DNA from: JADKAV01 sp963732355
Lineage (GTDB): Bacteria > Actinomycetota > Actinomycetes > S36-B12 > UBA10799
NCBI GenBank assembly: GCA_963732355.1
Contig: CAVSZD010000006.1
Coordinates: forward strand, 682,001 to 746,000
Length of the DNA stretch: 64,000 nucleotides
Reading direction: 5' to 3'
In this document: positions 7,741-16,224 of the stretch, in pieces
Numbering within the stretch: position 1 is the first letter of the stretch
Layout: every line of letters begins with the position of its first letter
Position numbers and translations under genes: made by a program
The notes under the pieces: generated by a model
What the model was told of the DNA's origin: nothing
Database searches by the model: none
What the model saw: only the letters and a program-made list of their open reading frames with translations

Positions 7741-9582
7741 TTAGAAGGCGTCCTCGGACAGTTCCATGAGCTCGAGGTTGGTCGTCTCAGCAGCGAGTCG
7801 CTCGCCCGCGAGCAGCGGCAGGCGGTTCTGGGCGAACCACTTGGCAGCGGCGATCTTGCCCTTGTAGAACTCCTGGTCCTTGGCCGAAGCGCCTGCTTCC
7901 AGCGCGGCACCAGCGACCTCGGCCTGGCGCAGCAGCAGCCAACCGATGATCAGGTCGCCGACCGCCATCAGCAGTCGCGTGGTGTTCAGGCCGACCTTGT
8001 AGATCTCGTGGATCTCCTTCTGGGAGGCCATCGCCCAGCCGCCCAGTGAGCCGATGAGGCCCTGGACGTCCTCGAGCGCCTTGCCCAGCAACTCACGCTC
8101 GGCAGCAAGCTGGTCCCCGTCGCCGGTGTTCTTGACGGTCTCGGTGATCTCGGCGGCCACCTTCGTGATCGCCTGGAACTGGTCGCGGACCATCTTGCGG
8201 AAGAAGAAGTCAAGGCCCTGGATCGCCGTGGTGCCCTCGTACAAGGTGTCGATCTTGGCATCGCGGATGTACTGCTCGATCGGGTAGTCCTGCAGGTAGC
8301 CCGAACCTCCCAGGGTCTGCAGCGACTGCGCGAGCATCTCGTAGGAGCGCTCGGAGCCGACGCCTTTGACGATCGGCAGCAGCAGGTCGTTGATCCGCTC
8401 GGCCATGTCGTCCTCGCCGCCGGTCAGTCGCGCTTGGGCGACCTTGTCCTGCCACATCGCGGTGTACATAACCAGCGCGCGCATGCCCTCGGCATAGCTC
8501 TTCTGCAGCATCAGCGACCGGCGGACGTCCGGGTGGTGGATGATCGACACACGCGGGGCGGTCTTGTCGAGCATCTGGGTCAAGTCGGCGCCCTGCAGGC
8601 GGTTCTTGGCGTAGTCCAGGGCGTTCAGGTAGCCGGTGCCAAGAGTGGCGATGGCCTTCGTGCCGACCATCATGCGCGCGTACTCAATCACCTTGAACAT
8701 CTGAGCGATGCCCTCGTGGGTGTCTCCAACCAGGTAGCCGATCGCCGGCTCCTTGTCCCCGAAGGTGATCTCGCAGGTTGTGGAGACCTTGAGGCCCATC
8801 TTCTTCTCGACGTTGGTGACATACGCACCGTTGCGTGCGCCGAGTTCGCCGGTCTCGATGTCGAACATGTACTTGGGCACTACGAACAGGCTCAAGCCCT
8901 TCGTTCCGGCACCGCCTGCGCCCTCGACGCCCTCGGGCCGGGCGAGCACCAGGTGGATGATGTTGTCGCTCATGTCGTGCTCGGCGGAGGTGATGAAGCG
9001 CTTCACGCCCTCGATGCGCCAGGTGCCGTCCCCATTGTCGAAGGCCTTGGCGCGCCCTGCGCCAACGTCGGATCCGGCGTCAGGCTCGGTGAGCACCATG
9101 GTGGCGCCCCACTGACCGTCGATCATGCGCTCGGCCATCTTGCGCTGGTCCTCGTTGCCGATGTTGTACAGGATCCCGGCGAAACCTGGGCCGGACATGT
9201 ACATGAATGCGGCGGGGTTCGCGCCGAGCACGAGTTCAGCCACGGCCCAGCGCAGCGAGGGCGGGCAGTTGATCCCGCCGAGGCCTTCGGGGATCTCCAG
9301 GCGCCAGCCCTCGGAGTCCATCAGTGCCTGGTAAGCCTTCTTGAAGTCCTCGGGCATCGTCACCGAGTAGGTGGCCGGGTCGTAGACCGGCGGGTTGCGG
9401 TCGGCCGAGGCGAACGTGTCGGACAAGATGCCCGTGGCCAGCGCCTCTGTGTTCTTGAGGAAGTCCTTGGCGGTGTCCACATCGATGTCCTCGAACGGGG
9501 CTGTGCCCATCCGCTCGGTTCCCCCGAAGACTTCGAACAGGTTGAACTCGATGTCGCGCAGGTTGCTCTTGTAGTGGCTCAC
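7741..9582 (-). CDS. Acyl-CoA dehydrogenase (long FadE type with C-terminal extension)
   Basis: About 613 residues. The GTG at 9582 (VSHYKSNLRDIEFNLFEVFG) has a GGGAG site 8 nt upstream and is preferred to an in-frame ATG at 9612. The order is the N-terminal helical domain, the middle domain (LTEPDAGSDVG, then GVKRFITSAEHD), and the C-terminal domain with YEGTTAIQGLDF carrying the catalytic-type Glu. The length and final alpha-helical extension match the FadE5-like group active on broad or long acyl-CoAs. The enzyme performs the first, FAD-dependent step of beta-oxidation. It is monocistronic here, with a palindrome upstream. Confidence 0.92.
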   Translation of the reverse strand: MSHYKSNLRDIEFNLFEVFGGTERMGTAPFEDIDVDTAKDFLKNTEALATGILSDTFASADRNPPVYDPATYSVTMPEDFKKAYQALMDSEGWRLEIPEGLGGINCPPSLRWAVAELVLGANPAAFMYMSGPGFAGILYNIGNEDQRKMAERMIDGQWGATMVLTEPDAGSDVGAGRAKAFDNGDGTWRIEGVKRFITSAEHDMSDNIIHLVLARPEGVEGAGGAGTKGLSLFVVPKYMFDIETGELGARNGAYVTNVEKKMGLKVSTTCEITFGDKEPAIGYLVGDTHEGIAQMFKVIEYARMMVGTKAIATLGTGYLNALDYAKNRLQGADLTQMLDKTAPRVSIIHHPDVRRSLMLQKSYAEGMRALVMYTAMWQDKVAQARLTGGEDDMAERINDLLLPIVKGVGSERSYEMLAQSLQTLGGSGYLQDYPIEQYIRDAKIDTLYEGTTAIQGLDFFFRKMVRDQFQAITKVAAEITETVKNTGDGDQLAAERELLGKALEDVQGLIGSLGGWAMASQKEIHEIYKVGLNTTRLLMAVGDLIIGWLLLRQAEVAGAALEAGASAKDQEFYKGKIAAAKWFAQNRLPLLAGERLAAETTNLELMELSEDAF

Positions 9583-9629
9583 CGGTTTTTCTCCCGATTC
9601 AAGCACCGCCAAATGGCGGGGCGGGTCGT

Positions 9630-9645
9630 GTTACCCGTCAGTAAC
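9630..9645. promoter_or_regulatory. Palindromic operator candidate upstream of the acyl-CoA dehydrogenase
   Basis: GTTACCCGTCAGTAAC has 5-bp arms GTTAC/GTAAC spaced by 6 nt, centred about 55 nt before the GTG start. AT-rich sequence beside it (TAATAATG) could hold the -10 box. A TetR-type fatty-acid repressor site is plausible; no regulator gene is adjacent. Confidence 0.4.
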
Positions 9646-9702
9646 TAATAATGCTACTCGCCGGTAACTTCGCGCAAGGGCACGGGGGTGGCACAGATCA
9701 CA

Positions 9703-9738
9703 AGAACCCCCCGCACCTCCAGTGGCGCAGGGGGTTCT
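9703..9738 (-). terminator. Terminator hairpin downstream of the collagen-like protein gene
   Basis: AGAACCCCCCGC pairs with GCAGGGGGTTCT around a short loop. It lies about 80 nt past the stop at 9816, on the way to the next gene's promoter. Confidence 0.65.
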
Positions 9739-9770
9739 GCCGACCACCAAGCAGAACGAACGACACACGA

Positions 9771-9807
9771 GGGCCGCTGCGACGCCCCCTCCTCGTCACA
9801 GCGGCCC
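9771..9807 (-). terminator. GC-rich stem-loop just after the collagen-like protein gene
   Basis: GGGCCGCTG pairs with CAGCGGCCC across an 18-nt loop, starting 9 nt after the stop codon. It lacks a U-tract, so it may be a 3' stabiliser or work together with the second hairpin at 9703-9738. Confidence 0.55.
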
Positions 9808-9815
9808 GGGTTGGA

Positions 9816-10481
9816 TCACGGACCGGTGAGTTCGGCCACGCGGGTTGCGGTGAGTGTGCCGCCGATGGCCTCGCCCGCGCCGTCGAATCCCAGCACGACA
9901 CCGTCACTCGGTGAGCATGCGAGGCTGACCGAGCCCTCGGCGGCGTTCGTGTAGGTGGCGGCCAGAGCGAACGGCTGCGTCTTGTTGAGAGCCGATACAG
10001 ACCAGATGGAGTGGGTGTCGGTCAGCGTGCCAGTGGTGGAGTCCAAGCGGCACGTGATCACGGTCGTCTCGCCGCTCGTCGCCCTGACACTGGTGTTCGC
10101 ATTGACCATGTAGGTACCGGCGGGCAGCGTCAGCTTGGCGATGTCGTTTCCGCCGATCAGTGTGAGCTCACTGAGCGACTTCGCCGTCGTGCGCTGCGCT
10201 ACGTACCCGTTACTCGGACCGCGCTCACCTTGTACGCCAGCTGGGCCTTGCGGGCCGGTCTGGTTGAAGGTGATCTTCTTCTCCTTCTTCGTGCAGGTGG
10301 CGCCCTTCTGCGCGTTGATGAACCGGACGTCGCCGGTCTTCTTCACCATGCATGCTGTGATGACTCCGGTGTTGGAGTCGGGGATCTTCGTGGGTGCTGA
10401 TACTGCGTTCGCGATGCCCATCGCGGCCAGACTGCCCGCCGCGAAGCATCCGAGCGCAACTGCCCAGGGCTGCGCTTGCAT
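9816..10481 (-). CDS. Secreted protein with short collagen-like segment
   Basis: 221 residues with an N-terminal hydrophobic export segment (PWAVALGCFAAGSLAAMGIANAVSA). Next comes a DSNTGVITACMVKKTGDVRFIN segment, common in actinobacterial exported proteins, with Cys residues. Then GPQGPAGVQGERGPS gives four to five Gly-X-Y triplets. The C-terminal ~130 residues are beta-rich (AKLTLPAGTYMVNANTSV), like a small sandwich or TNF-like domain. A strong AAGGAGG ribosome site precedes the ATG. The role is unknown; surface display is plausible. Confidence 0.75.
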   Translation of the reverse strand: MQAQPWAVALGCFAAGSLAAMGIANAVSAPTKIPDSNTGVITACMVKKTGDVRFINAQKGATCTKKEKKITFNQTGPQGPAGVQGERGPSNGYVAQRTTAKSLSELTLIGGNDIAKLTLPAGTYMVNANTSVRATSGETTVITCRLDSTTGTLTDTHSIWSVSALNKTQPFALAATYTNAAEGSVSLACSPSDGVVLGFDGAGEAIGGTLTATRVAELTGP

Positions 10482-10607
10482 TTTGTGCCTCCTTCGACAC
10501 CTTCAGCGTATTCCGAAACTCACCGTCCTCAAATTGCCTTCAGTCCCTGCAACCGAACCTCCACAAAAGCGTCACCGCGGCTCCATCGAGCGGGTCAGAC
10601 TGTAGGC

Positions 10608-11453
10608 ATGTGCCGCTTATTCGGCGTCAACGCCGGGACCCGCGAGGTGCGGGCGACGTACTGGTTGCTCGACGCCCCCGACAGCATCCTGGCCGAGAGT
10701 CATCGCAATCCGGACGGGTCTGGGATCGGGTGGTTCGGGGCCGACGACACAGCGCACATCGACAAGGCGCCGCGCAGCGCTTTCACCGACGCCTCGTTCT
10801 CCGCCGAGGCTGGCTCAGTCAGAGCGCGCACGCTCATAACCCACATCCGGGCGGCCACTGCCGGTCACGACTCGTTGGTCAACACCCACCCGTTCCTTGT
10901 GGACGGATTGATCGTCGCGCACAACGGAGGTTTCGGGGACCTGTCTGCCGTGGACGCTGAGCTGGGCGATTGGGACTCGCGGGTGCAGGGTCAGACCGAC
11001 TCGGAGCGCTACGCCACCTTGATCGCGAAGTGCGCGGCTGAGGCTGGCGATGTGGGCGAGGGCATCGTGCGGGCCGCGAATTGGCTGGCCGATCACGTGC
11101 CCATGTACTCGCTGAACTGCTTGGTCGCCTCAGCTGGGAACCTCTGGGCGCTGCGCTATCCGGACCAGCGGGCCCTGCATGTGGCGCGGCGGGTGGTGGA
11201 TCCGGCAACCGGTGGTGAATGGGAAGGAGCGTCGCGGGTGGCCCGCCACGGGATCGCCTCCGATGAGCCCACGGCCATTGTCCTGGTGGCCAGTGAGCGG
11301 ATCGACGGCAGCGACGACTGGCGCATGCTCGACCCGGGGGAGTTGTTGCACATCGGACCAGACCTGCAGGTGACGTCCCGCGTGGCGGTGGACCACCCGC
11401 CGGCCCACCTGCACCTGCTGAACGAAGCCGATCCCAATGTGGATGACGTGTGA
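10608..11453 (+). CDS. Class II glutamine amidotransferase (EgtC-like)
   Basis: 281 residues. MCRLFGV puts the catalytic Cys at position 2, so the start is certain and longer in-frame extensions are wrong. NPDGSGIGWFG, RARTLITHIRAAT and FLVDGLIVAHNGGFGD are the class II (Ntn) motifs. Closest in type are EgtC-like amidases, but the ergothioneine partners egtA, egtB and egtD are not nearby, so the substrate is open. It is divergent from the collagen-like gene and followed 149 nt later by the phosphofructokinase gene. Confidence 0.85.
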   Translation: MCRLFGVNAGTREVRATYWLLDAPDSILAESHRNPDGSGIGWFGADDTAHIDKAPRSAFTDASFSAEAGSVRARTLITHIRAATAGHDSLVNTHPFLVDGLIVAHNGGFGDLSAVDAELGDWDSRVQGQTDSERYATLIAKCAAEAGDVGEGIVRAANWLADHVPMYSLNCLVASAGNLWALRYPDQRALHVARRVVDPATGGEWEGASRVARHGIASDEPTAIVLVASERIDGSDDWRMLDPGELLHIGPDLQVTSRVAVDHPPAHLHLLNEADPNVDDV

Positions 11454-11602
11454 TTAGGTACGCCCTTTCAACCATCTTTGCGACATTTCGGACGCTAAAC
11501 GTACCTTTCGGGTTGATCACGGAGGGTTGAGCCTGCAGCCCAACCAATTCGGTACACGGATCCACTGTGAGGCTGCCCCGCTGGGCGACTAGCCTCTTGT
11601 TC

Positions 11603-12820
11603 ATGCCCGTACGCAAAGTCGCACTGCTCACCGCGGGGGGCCTCGCCCCGTGCCTGTCCTCGGCCGTCGGTGGCCTCATCCAGAAGTACACCGAGGTGGA
11701 CCCGACCATAGAGATCATCGCGTATCTCAACGGATACCACGGTCTGCTCCTGGGTAACTCGGTGCCGGTCACGCAGGAGGTCCGCGAAAGCGCCGCCCTT
11801 CTGCACAAGTTCGGCGGCAGCCCGATCGGCAACAGTCGCGTCAAACTGACCAACGTCGACGACTGCCTCAAACGCGGACTGGTGCAGCCCGGACAGGACC
11901 CGCTGAAAGTGGCTGCCGACCAGCTCACCGCCGACGGGGTGGATGTCCTGCACACCATCGGTGGCGACGACACGAACACCACCGCTGCGGACCTCGCCGC
12001 CTACCTGCACGAGAACGGCTACGAACTCACCGTCGTCGGGCTGCCCAAGACGATCGACAACGATGTCGTGCCTATCAAGCAGTCCCTGGGGGCATGGACC
12101 GCCGCCGAACAGGGATCGGTATTCGCCCAGAACATCATCGCCGAGCACACCTCGAACCCGCGGATGCTGATCATCCACGAGGTCATGGGCCGGGCCTGTG
12201 GCTGGCTCACCGCGGCCACCGCAGTGAAGTACCGCGAGTGGTTGGACTCCCAGGACTGGAACCCCGGTATCGGTCTGGACCGCCGCGGTTGGGACGTGCA
12301 CGCGGTGTTCGTGCCGGAGATGGGCTTCGATGTCGCCGCTGAGGCGCAACGGTTGCTCGCGGTCATGGACGATGTGGGTGCCGTCAACATCTTCCTTTCC
12401 GAAGGCGCGGGTGTGACCGAGATCGTCGCCGAGATGCAGGCCCGCGGCGAGGAGGTGGGCCGCGACGCCTTCGGGCACGTGAAACTGGACACGATCAACC
12501 CGGGCCAGTGGTTCGGCCACCAGTTCGCCGACATGCTCAAAGCCGAGAAGACCATGGTGTGGAAGAGCGGCTACTTCGCCCGTTCAGCGGCCTCCAACGC
12601 CGAGGACCTCGCGCTGATCAAGCAGTGCACCGACTTGGCCGTCGAGGCCGCCCTGCGGGGCGAGTCCGGGGTCACCGGGCAGGACGAGGAGGCCGGTGAC
12701 GAGCTGCGGGTCATCGAGTTCCCGCGCATCGCCGGGCACAAAGCCTTCGACATCGACCAGCCGTGGTTCGAGGACCTGCTGGCCGGGATCGGGCAGGCAA
12801 AGGGCCCGAAGGCCCACTGA
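11603..12820 (+). CDS. pfp: Pyrophosphate-dependent 6-phosphofructokinase
   Basis: 405 residues. The key motif is GGDDTN (about 120-125). A second Asp, where ATP-dependent enzymes have Gly, is the established marker for pyrophosphate use. PKTIDND (148-154) gives the catalytic Asp, and HEVMGRACGW the substrate-binding Met-Gly-Arg. The start at MPVRKVALLTAGGLAPC sets the N-terminal glycine loop. The enzyme makes fructose-1,6-bisphosphate from fructose-6-phosphate and PPi, reversibly. Together with PpgK and PPK2 it suggests phosphate-anhydride-based sugar metabolism. Confidence 0.9.
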   Translation: MPVRKVALLTAGGLAPCLSSAVGGLIQKYTEVDPTIEIIAYLNGYHGLLLGNSVPVTQEVRESAALLHKFGGSPIGNSRVKLTNVDDCLKRGLVQPGQDPLKVAADQLTADGVDVLHTIGGDDTNTTAADLAAYLHENGYELTVVGLPKTIDNDVVPIKQSLGAWTAAEQGSVFAQNIIAEHTSNPRMLIIHEVMGRACGWLTAATAVKYREWLDSQDWNPGIGLDRRGWDVHAVFVPEMGFDVAAEAQRLLAVMDDVGAVNIFLSEGAGVTEIVAEMQARGEEVGRDAFGHVKLDTINPGQWFGHQFADMLKAEKTMVWKSGYFARSAASNAEDLALIKQCTDLAVEAALRGESGVTGQDEEAGDELRVIEFPRIAGHKAFDIDQPWFEDLLAGIGQAKGPKAH

Positions 12821-12874
12821 CCCGGTGGTCGTTCATCCTCCCCGGGGCTCGTGTCGCGCTGAGCAACCTGTCGG

Positions 12875-12964
12875 TGTCCGTTTTTGCAGGTTGATCAAGG
12901 TGGTCGGCCGGTGCTGCCCCACGACATGCGGGCTGCCTTCATGATCAACCTGCAGATCCGGACA
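12875..12964. repeat. 90-bp palindromic element, copy B2
   Basis: Starts TGTCCGTTTTTGCAGGTTGA and ends with CAACCTGCAGATCCGGACA. The arms pair over about 23 bp, with TGATCA at the base of the loop. The loop sequence is shared with the next copy. Confidence 0.88.
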
Positions 12965-13017
12965 GGGAGTGGTCGTTCATCCTCCCCGGGGCGGTGTCGT
13001 GTTGAGCAGCCTGTCGG

Positions 13018-13107
13018 TGTCCGTTTTTGCAGGTTGATCAACGTGGTCGGCCGGTGCTGCCCCACGACATGCGGGCTGCCTTCATGATCAACCTGCAGAT
13101 CCGGACA
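13018..13107. repeat. 90-bp palindromic element, copy B3
   Basis: Nearly identical to the copy at 12875-12964; both are part of the same tandem duplication. The more distant copy at 3623 shares the arms but not the loop. Confidence 0.88.
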
Positions 13108-13174
13108 GTCAGTGGTCGTGTCTGCCGAACACCAGCCACCAAACCGGCTCCAGCGCCTCGAGTAACAGGCCGAC

Positions 13175-13936
13175 ATGCGTGGTGACCGGGCGGAAGAGGT
13201 GGCGCACAATCGGGCGCTTTGGACCTTCGTCAACCACCGGCACACGGATGCCGCGGCGGAGGCGATGTGGGCCAGAGACGGTGTTCGCTGGGGGCTGTTC
13301 GGGATCCCTGATGAGCAGGTCGCAGCACTACCGCCCCTGCCCGGCACAACCGTGGCCGAGTTCGGGGCGGGTACCGCTTTCTTCTCCGCGGCGCTGACCA
13401 GGGCAGGTGCCCGGCCCATCGCCATCGACGTCAGCGAGGACCAACTCGCCACCGCTGCCCGCTGCCAGACCAGCCACAATCTGCGGTTTCCGCTGGTCCA
13501 AGCCGACGCCCACGCCGTTCCCCTTCGCGATGGGTCGGTCGACCTCGTGGTCAGTGAACACGGCGCGAGTGTCTGGTGTGACCCGCAGGTCTGGGTGGGC
13601 GAAGCGGCCCGCATACTCAAGCCCGGCGGGTGGCTGGTCTTCCTGGTGAACAGTGTCCTGTCGACTCTGTGCGTTCCCGCTGAAGGTCCGGCGTTGCCGA
13701 CTCTGCAGCGCCCGTATGGCGAGCTCGGCCGGATGAGGTTCGACGGCGTGGAGTACCACCCGTCGCACAGCCAGTGGATCGATGTTCTGCGCCGGCACGG
13801 TTTCACCGTGCAGGCCCTGCACGAACTGCTCGCACCCGAAGACGCTGTGGGCCAGGACTTCTACGAGATCGCGCAGGCCGACTGGGCCAGCCGGTGGCCA
13901 GCAGAGGATCTGTGGGTGGCTCGCTTAGGCTCGTAG
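13175..13936 (+). CDS. Class I SAM-dependent methyltransferase
   Basis: 253 residues. Motif I is VAEFGAGTAFFSAALTRAG, with a following acidic IDVSEDQ. Motif II is GSVDLVVSEHG, and motif III ARILKPGGWLVFLV. An N-terminal ~55-residue segment (HNRALWTFVNHRHTDAA) is typical of Methyltransf_11-type enzymes of unknown substrate. It is followed 2 nt later by the DUF1707 gene. The substrate cannot be predicted. Some starts downstream are possible, but ATG 13175 keeps the whole fold. Confidence 0.82.
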   Translation: MRGDRAEEVAHNRALWTFVNHRHTDAAAEAMWARDGVRWGLFGIPDEQVAALPPLPGTTVAEFGAGTAFFSAALTRAGARPIAIDVSEDQLATAARCQTSHNLRFPLVQADAHAVPLRDGSVDLVVSEHGASVWCDPQVWVGEAARILKPGGWLVFLVNSVLSTLCVPAEGPALPTLQRPYGELGRMRFDGVEYHPSHSQWIDVLRRHGFTVQALHELLAPEDAVGQDFYEIAQADWASRWPAEDLWVARLGS

Positions 13937-13938
13937 TC

Positions 13939-14499
13939 GTGGACGAGATGCGGGCCTCGGATGCCGATCGTGATCGCTATGCGGCGGTGCTGCAGCAGGC
14001 GTTCGTGGATGGGCGTCTGACCCAAAGCGAGTACAACGACCGGCTCGGCGCCGTCATGGAGGCCAAGACTTACGGCGAACTGCAGCCACTCATCGCCGAC
14101 CTGCCCTCGGACAACCTTCCCGTGCCGCGACCGGCGGCCGATCTGGTGCCCGCCACCGGGTCCGGTCCGCCCATGGTCGCGGTGTTCAGCGGCGTGGAAC
14201 GCAAGGGTGTCTGGGCCATGCCCGAGGACAACTACGCGGTCGCGGTGTTCGGCAGCGTCGAGATCGATCTGCGCGAGGCCCAGATCGGCGCCACGGAAAA
14301 CGAGATTCGCGCCTTCGCCATCCTGGGCAGTGTCGAGATCACCGTTCCCAAAGGCATGCGCGTGGACCTTAACGGGATCGGTATCCTCGGCGAGTTCTCG
14401 CGTTCCAAGGCAACGGCACCACCCGACCCGAACGCGCCACTGATACGCGTCTCCGGGCTGGCATTTCTGGGCAGCGTGACCGTCAAAGAGAAGGACTGA
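13939..14499 (+). CDS. DUF1707 and LiaF-like C-terminal domain protein
   Basis: About 186 residues. The N-terminal DUF1707/SHOCT-like helix pair reads MRASDADRDRYAAVLQQAF with GRLTQSEYNDRLGAVMEAKT. After a linker comes a beta-helical part, AVFGSVEIDLREAQ, AILGSVEITVPKGM and AFLGSVTVKEK, like the LiaF C-terminal domain linked to cell-wall stress response. GTG 13939 lies 2 nt after the upstream stop; ATG 13948 is the alternative. There is no membrane segment, so the protein is probably cytoplasmic or membrane-peripheral. Confidence 0.8.
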   Translation: MDEMRASDADRDRYAAVLQQAFVDGRLTQSEYNDRLGAVMEAKTYGELQPLIADLPSDNLPVPRPAADLVPATGSGPPMVAVFSGVERKGVWAMPEDNYAVAVFGSVEIDLREAQIGATENEIRAFAILGSVEITVPKGMRVDLNGIGILGEFSRSKATAPPDPNAPLIRVSGLAFLGSVTVKEKD

Positions 14500-14525
14500 G
14501 TCCCCTCGCCGCTAGGCTGCGGTGC

Positions 14526-15830
14526 ATGTCTGCTTCAACGGCCGAAGGTGCAAGCCCCCCCAAGGGTGCCCTGGCGAAGCTGTTCGCCGTCGCCATCATG
14601 GTGGGGCTTGCGGCAGGCGCGGGAGTCGTCGCATTCTTAGCAGCCGAACATCAGATCCAGACGCTGCTGTGGACCACAATCCCCGATGCGCTCGGTGGCA
14701 CACCGGGATGGTGGGTGTTCGCGGTGCTGTTGGTCGGCGCGGTCGGGGTCTGGGGGGCTCTGAAACTGCCGGGTCACGGGGGTCACCGCCCACTGGACGG
14801 CCTGGGGATTGACATCGGCCCCAAGGTCATCGGGTCGGTTGTCGTGGCTGCGCTGATCTCCTTGAGCGTAGGGGCCGTCGTCGGTCCTGAGGCGCCGCTC
14901 ATGGCCGTCGGTTCCGCGATCGGCGGCTTGATCGCATTTCGTACGACTGAGGACGTCCGCAAGGTCTTGATGTTGGCAGGAGCGGCGGCGGCCGTCACGA
15001 TGATCCTGGGCAACCCGATGGTTTCGGCCGTACTGCTGCTGGAGGCCGCCGCGCTCAAAGGCAGCCCGGGTGGCAAGAAGGTGATGATCGCCATCCTGCC
15101 GGTCCTGGTCGCGATGGGATTCGGCTACCTGATCCAGGTGGGCGTGGGCGACTGGAGCGGAGTGGGCGCGTCGAAGCTGGCGGTCGCCGGCCTACCGGCT
15201 TACCCGAGCGTGCAGGTGTTGGACCTGCTCCTGGCGGTGGTGGTGGGCGTCGTGACCGCACTGTTCGCGGTGATGGCCGTGGAGAGCGGCACCATCTTCC
15301 AGAACAAGATCCCCGGTCAACTGACTCGCCTGCTGCTCGCCGCGGTCATCGTGGCTGGCGCGGCGGTGGCAACACGGGCCATCACTGGTGAGCCCGTCGA
15401 CACCGTGCTCTTCTCAGGGCAGGAAGCCACGGCCAGCGTGCTGGGCATCACCTCGGCCGGGACGGTTCTGATCATTGCTATCGCTAAGGCGATCGGCTAC
15501 GCAGTCTCGCTGGGCGGCGGATTCCGCGGCGGCATGGTCTTCCCGGCCGTGTTCCTCGGTGTGGCGCTGGCCACCTGGATGTCATTGCTGGTCTCGGGAA
15601 GCAGCGTCTCGGCGTTGTCGGCGGCGGGGATCGCAGCGGCGGTCGCCGGGGTGTTGCGGCTTCCATTCACCGGGGTCTTGCTGGCTCTGTTGCTATGCGC
15701 CGCGGCCGGTCTCGCGGTGACGACCCCGGCAATCATCGGCGCGGTCATCGGGGTGCTGATCAGGGTCGCCGCTGATGCCAAACTTGCCCGCGTCACTGAA
15801 GGTGAGAGCCCCGCCGAACAGCCAGCGTGA
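14526..15830 (+). CDS. ClC-family chloride channel / transporter
   Basis: 434 residues with about ten to twelve membrane segments. VVGPEAPLMAVGSAIGG matches the GxExP selectivity helix, and GGGFRGGMVFPAVFLG the GGxxGGxFxP helix. The first GSGIP selectivity motif is not clear, so this is a divergent ClC. There is no CBS domain. It could exchange chloride or fluoride for protons. Its 3' end overlaps the convergent small membrane gene by 38 nt. Confidence 0.85.
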   Translation: MSASTAEGASPPKGALAKLFAVAIMVGLAAGAGVVAFLAAEHQIQTLLWTTIPDALGGTPGWWVFAVLLVGAVGVWGALKLPGHGGHRPLDGLGIDIGPKVIGSVVVAALISLSVGAVVGPEAPLMAVGSAIGGLIAFRTTEDVRKVLMLAGAAAAVTMILGNPMVSAVLLLEAAALKGSPGGKKVMIAILPVLVAMGFGYLIQVGVGDWSGVGASKLAVAGLPAYPSVQVLDLLLAVVVGVVTALFAVMAVESGTIFQNKIPGQLTRLLLAAVIVAGAAVATRAITGEPVDTVLFSGQEATASVLGITSAGTVLIIAIAKAIGYAVSLGGGFRGGMVFPAVFLGVALATWMSLLVSGSSVSALSAAGIAAAVAGVLRLPFTGVLLALLLCAAAGLAVTTPAIIGAVIGVLIRVAADAKLARVTEGESPAEQPA

Positions 15831-16224
15831 GCCACCCGATCACCCACGCAGCGGTGATCACGTGCATGGCTTGCAGGGCTGGCGGCAGACCCAGTAGGGA
15901 GGCGGCCAGCAGCACCAACCCACCGGCCGCCACCCAGGCTGAGGGGTACTTGGTGACCCGCGCCGCCGCGTAGGCGCACATGCCAGCGAGCACCCCCACG
16001 ACCAGGCAGACCAGAACCACCGACAGAGCAGTCACGCTGACATCGCCGATAGGGGTAACCGACCATCCGCGCCAGTCGGCGACCAGCAGCACCACCAAGT
16101 CGCAGACCGCTGCGGCGACGCCGGCCGCGACCCCAACCCGCATCAGAAACGGCAGTGTCACCCGGCGCTGGGGCCGACGGGCCCCGCCCCCGAGCGCGCT
16201 CAAAGCGTCGGGGTCGAAGCTCAC
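15793..16224 (-). CDS. Small four-helix membrane protein (DUF6069-like)
   Basis: 143 residues with four hydrophobic segments: MRVGVAAGVAAAVCDLVVLLV, DVSVTALSVVLVCLVVGVLA, the segment at AWVAAGGLVLLAASLLG, and VITAAWVIGWLTLAV. The pattern is that of DUF6069 proteins, whose role is unknown. Its ATG overlaps the stop of ppk2 (ATGA at 16221-16224), so it is translationally coupled to PPK2. The 3' end overlaps the convergent ClC gene. Confidence 0.7.
   Translation of the reverse strand: MSFDPDALSALGGGARRPQRRVTLPFLMRVGVAAGVAAAVCDLVVLLVADWRGWSVTPIGDVSVTALSVVLVCLVVGVLAGMCAYAAARVTKYPSAWVAAGGLVLLAASLLGLPPALQAMHVITAAWVIGWLTLAVRRGSHLQ

Larger units (their letters stand above)
12826..13110. repeat. ~143-bp tandem duplication carrying two 90-bp palindromes
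   Basis: The segment TGGTCGTTCATCCTCC ... CCGGACAG occurs twice in tandem (starts 12826 and 12970). The two copies differ at a few positions. Each contains one 90-bp palindromic element (12875-12964 and 13018-13107). The stretch fills the 12821-13174 gap between the phosphofructokinase and methyltransferase genes; I see no gene in it. Confidence 0.9.

Noticed and set aside
8434..9648. Long open frame on the plus strand opposite the acyl-CoA dehydrogenase
   Set aside because: It mirrors the codon structure of the real gene in high-GC DNA and has no family features or ribosome site.
10608..11453. Ergothioneine biosynthesis cluster
   Set aside because: Only an EgtC-like amidotransferase is present; egtA, egtB and egtD are not in the window.
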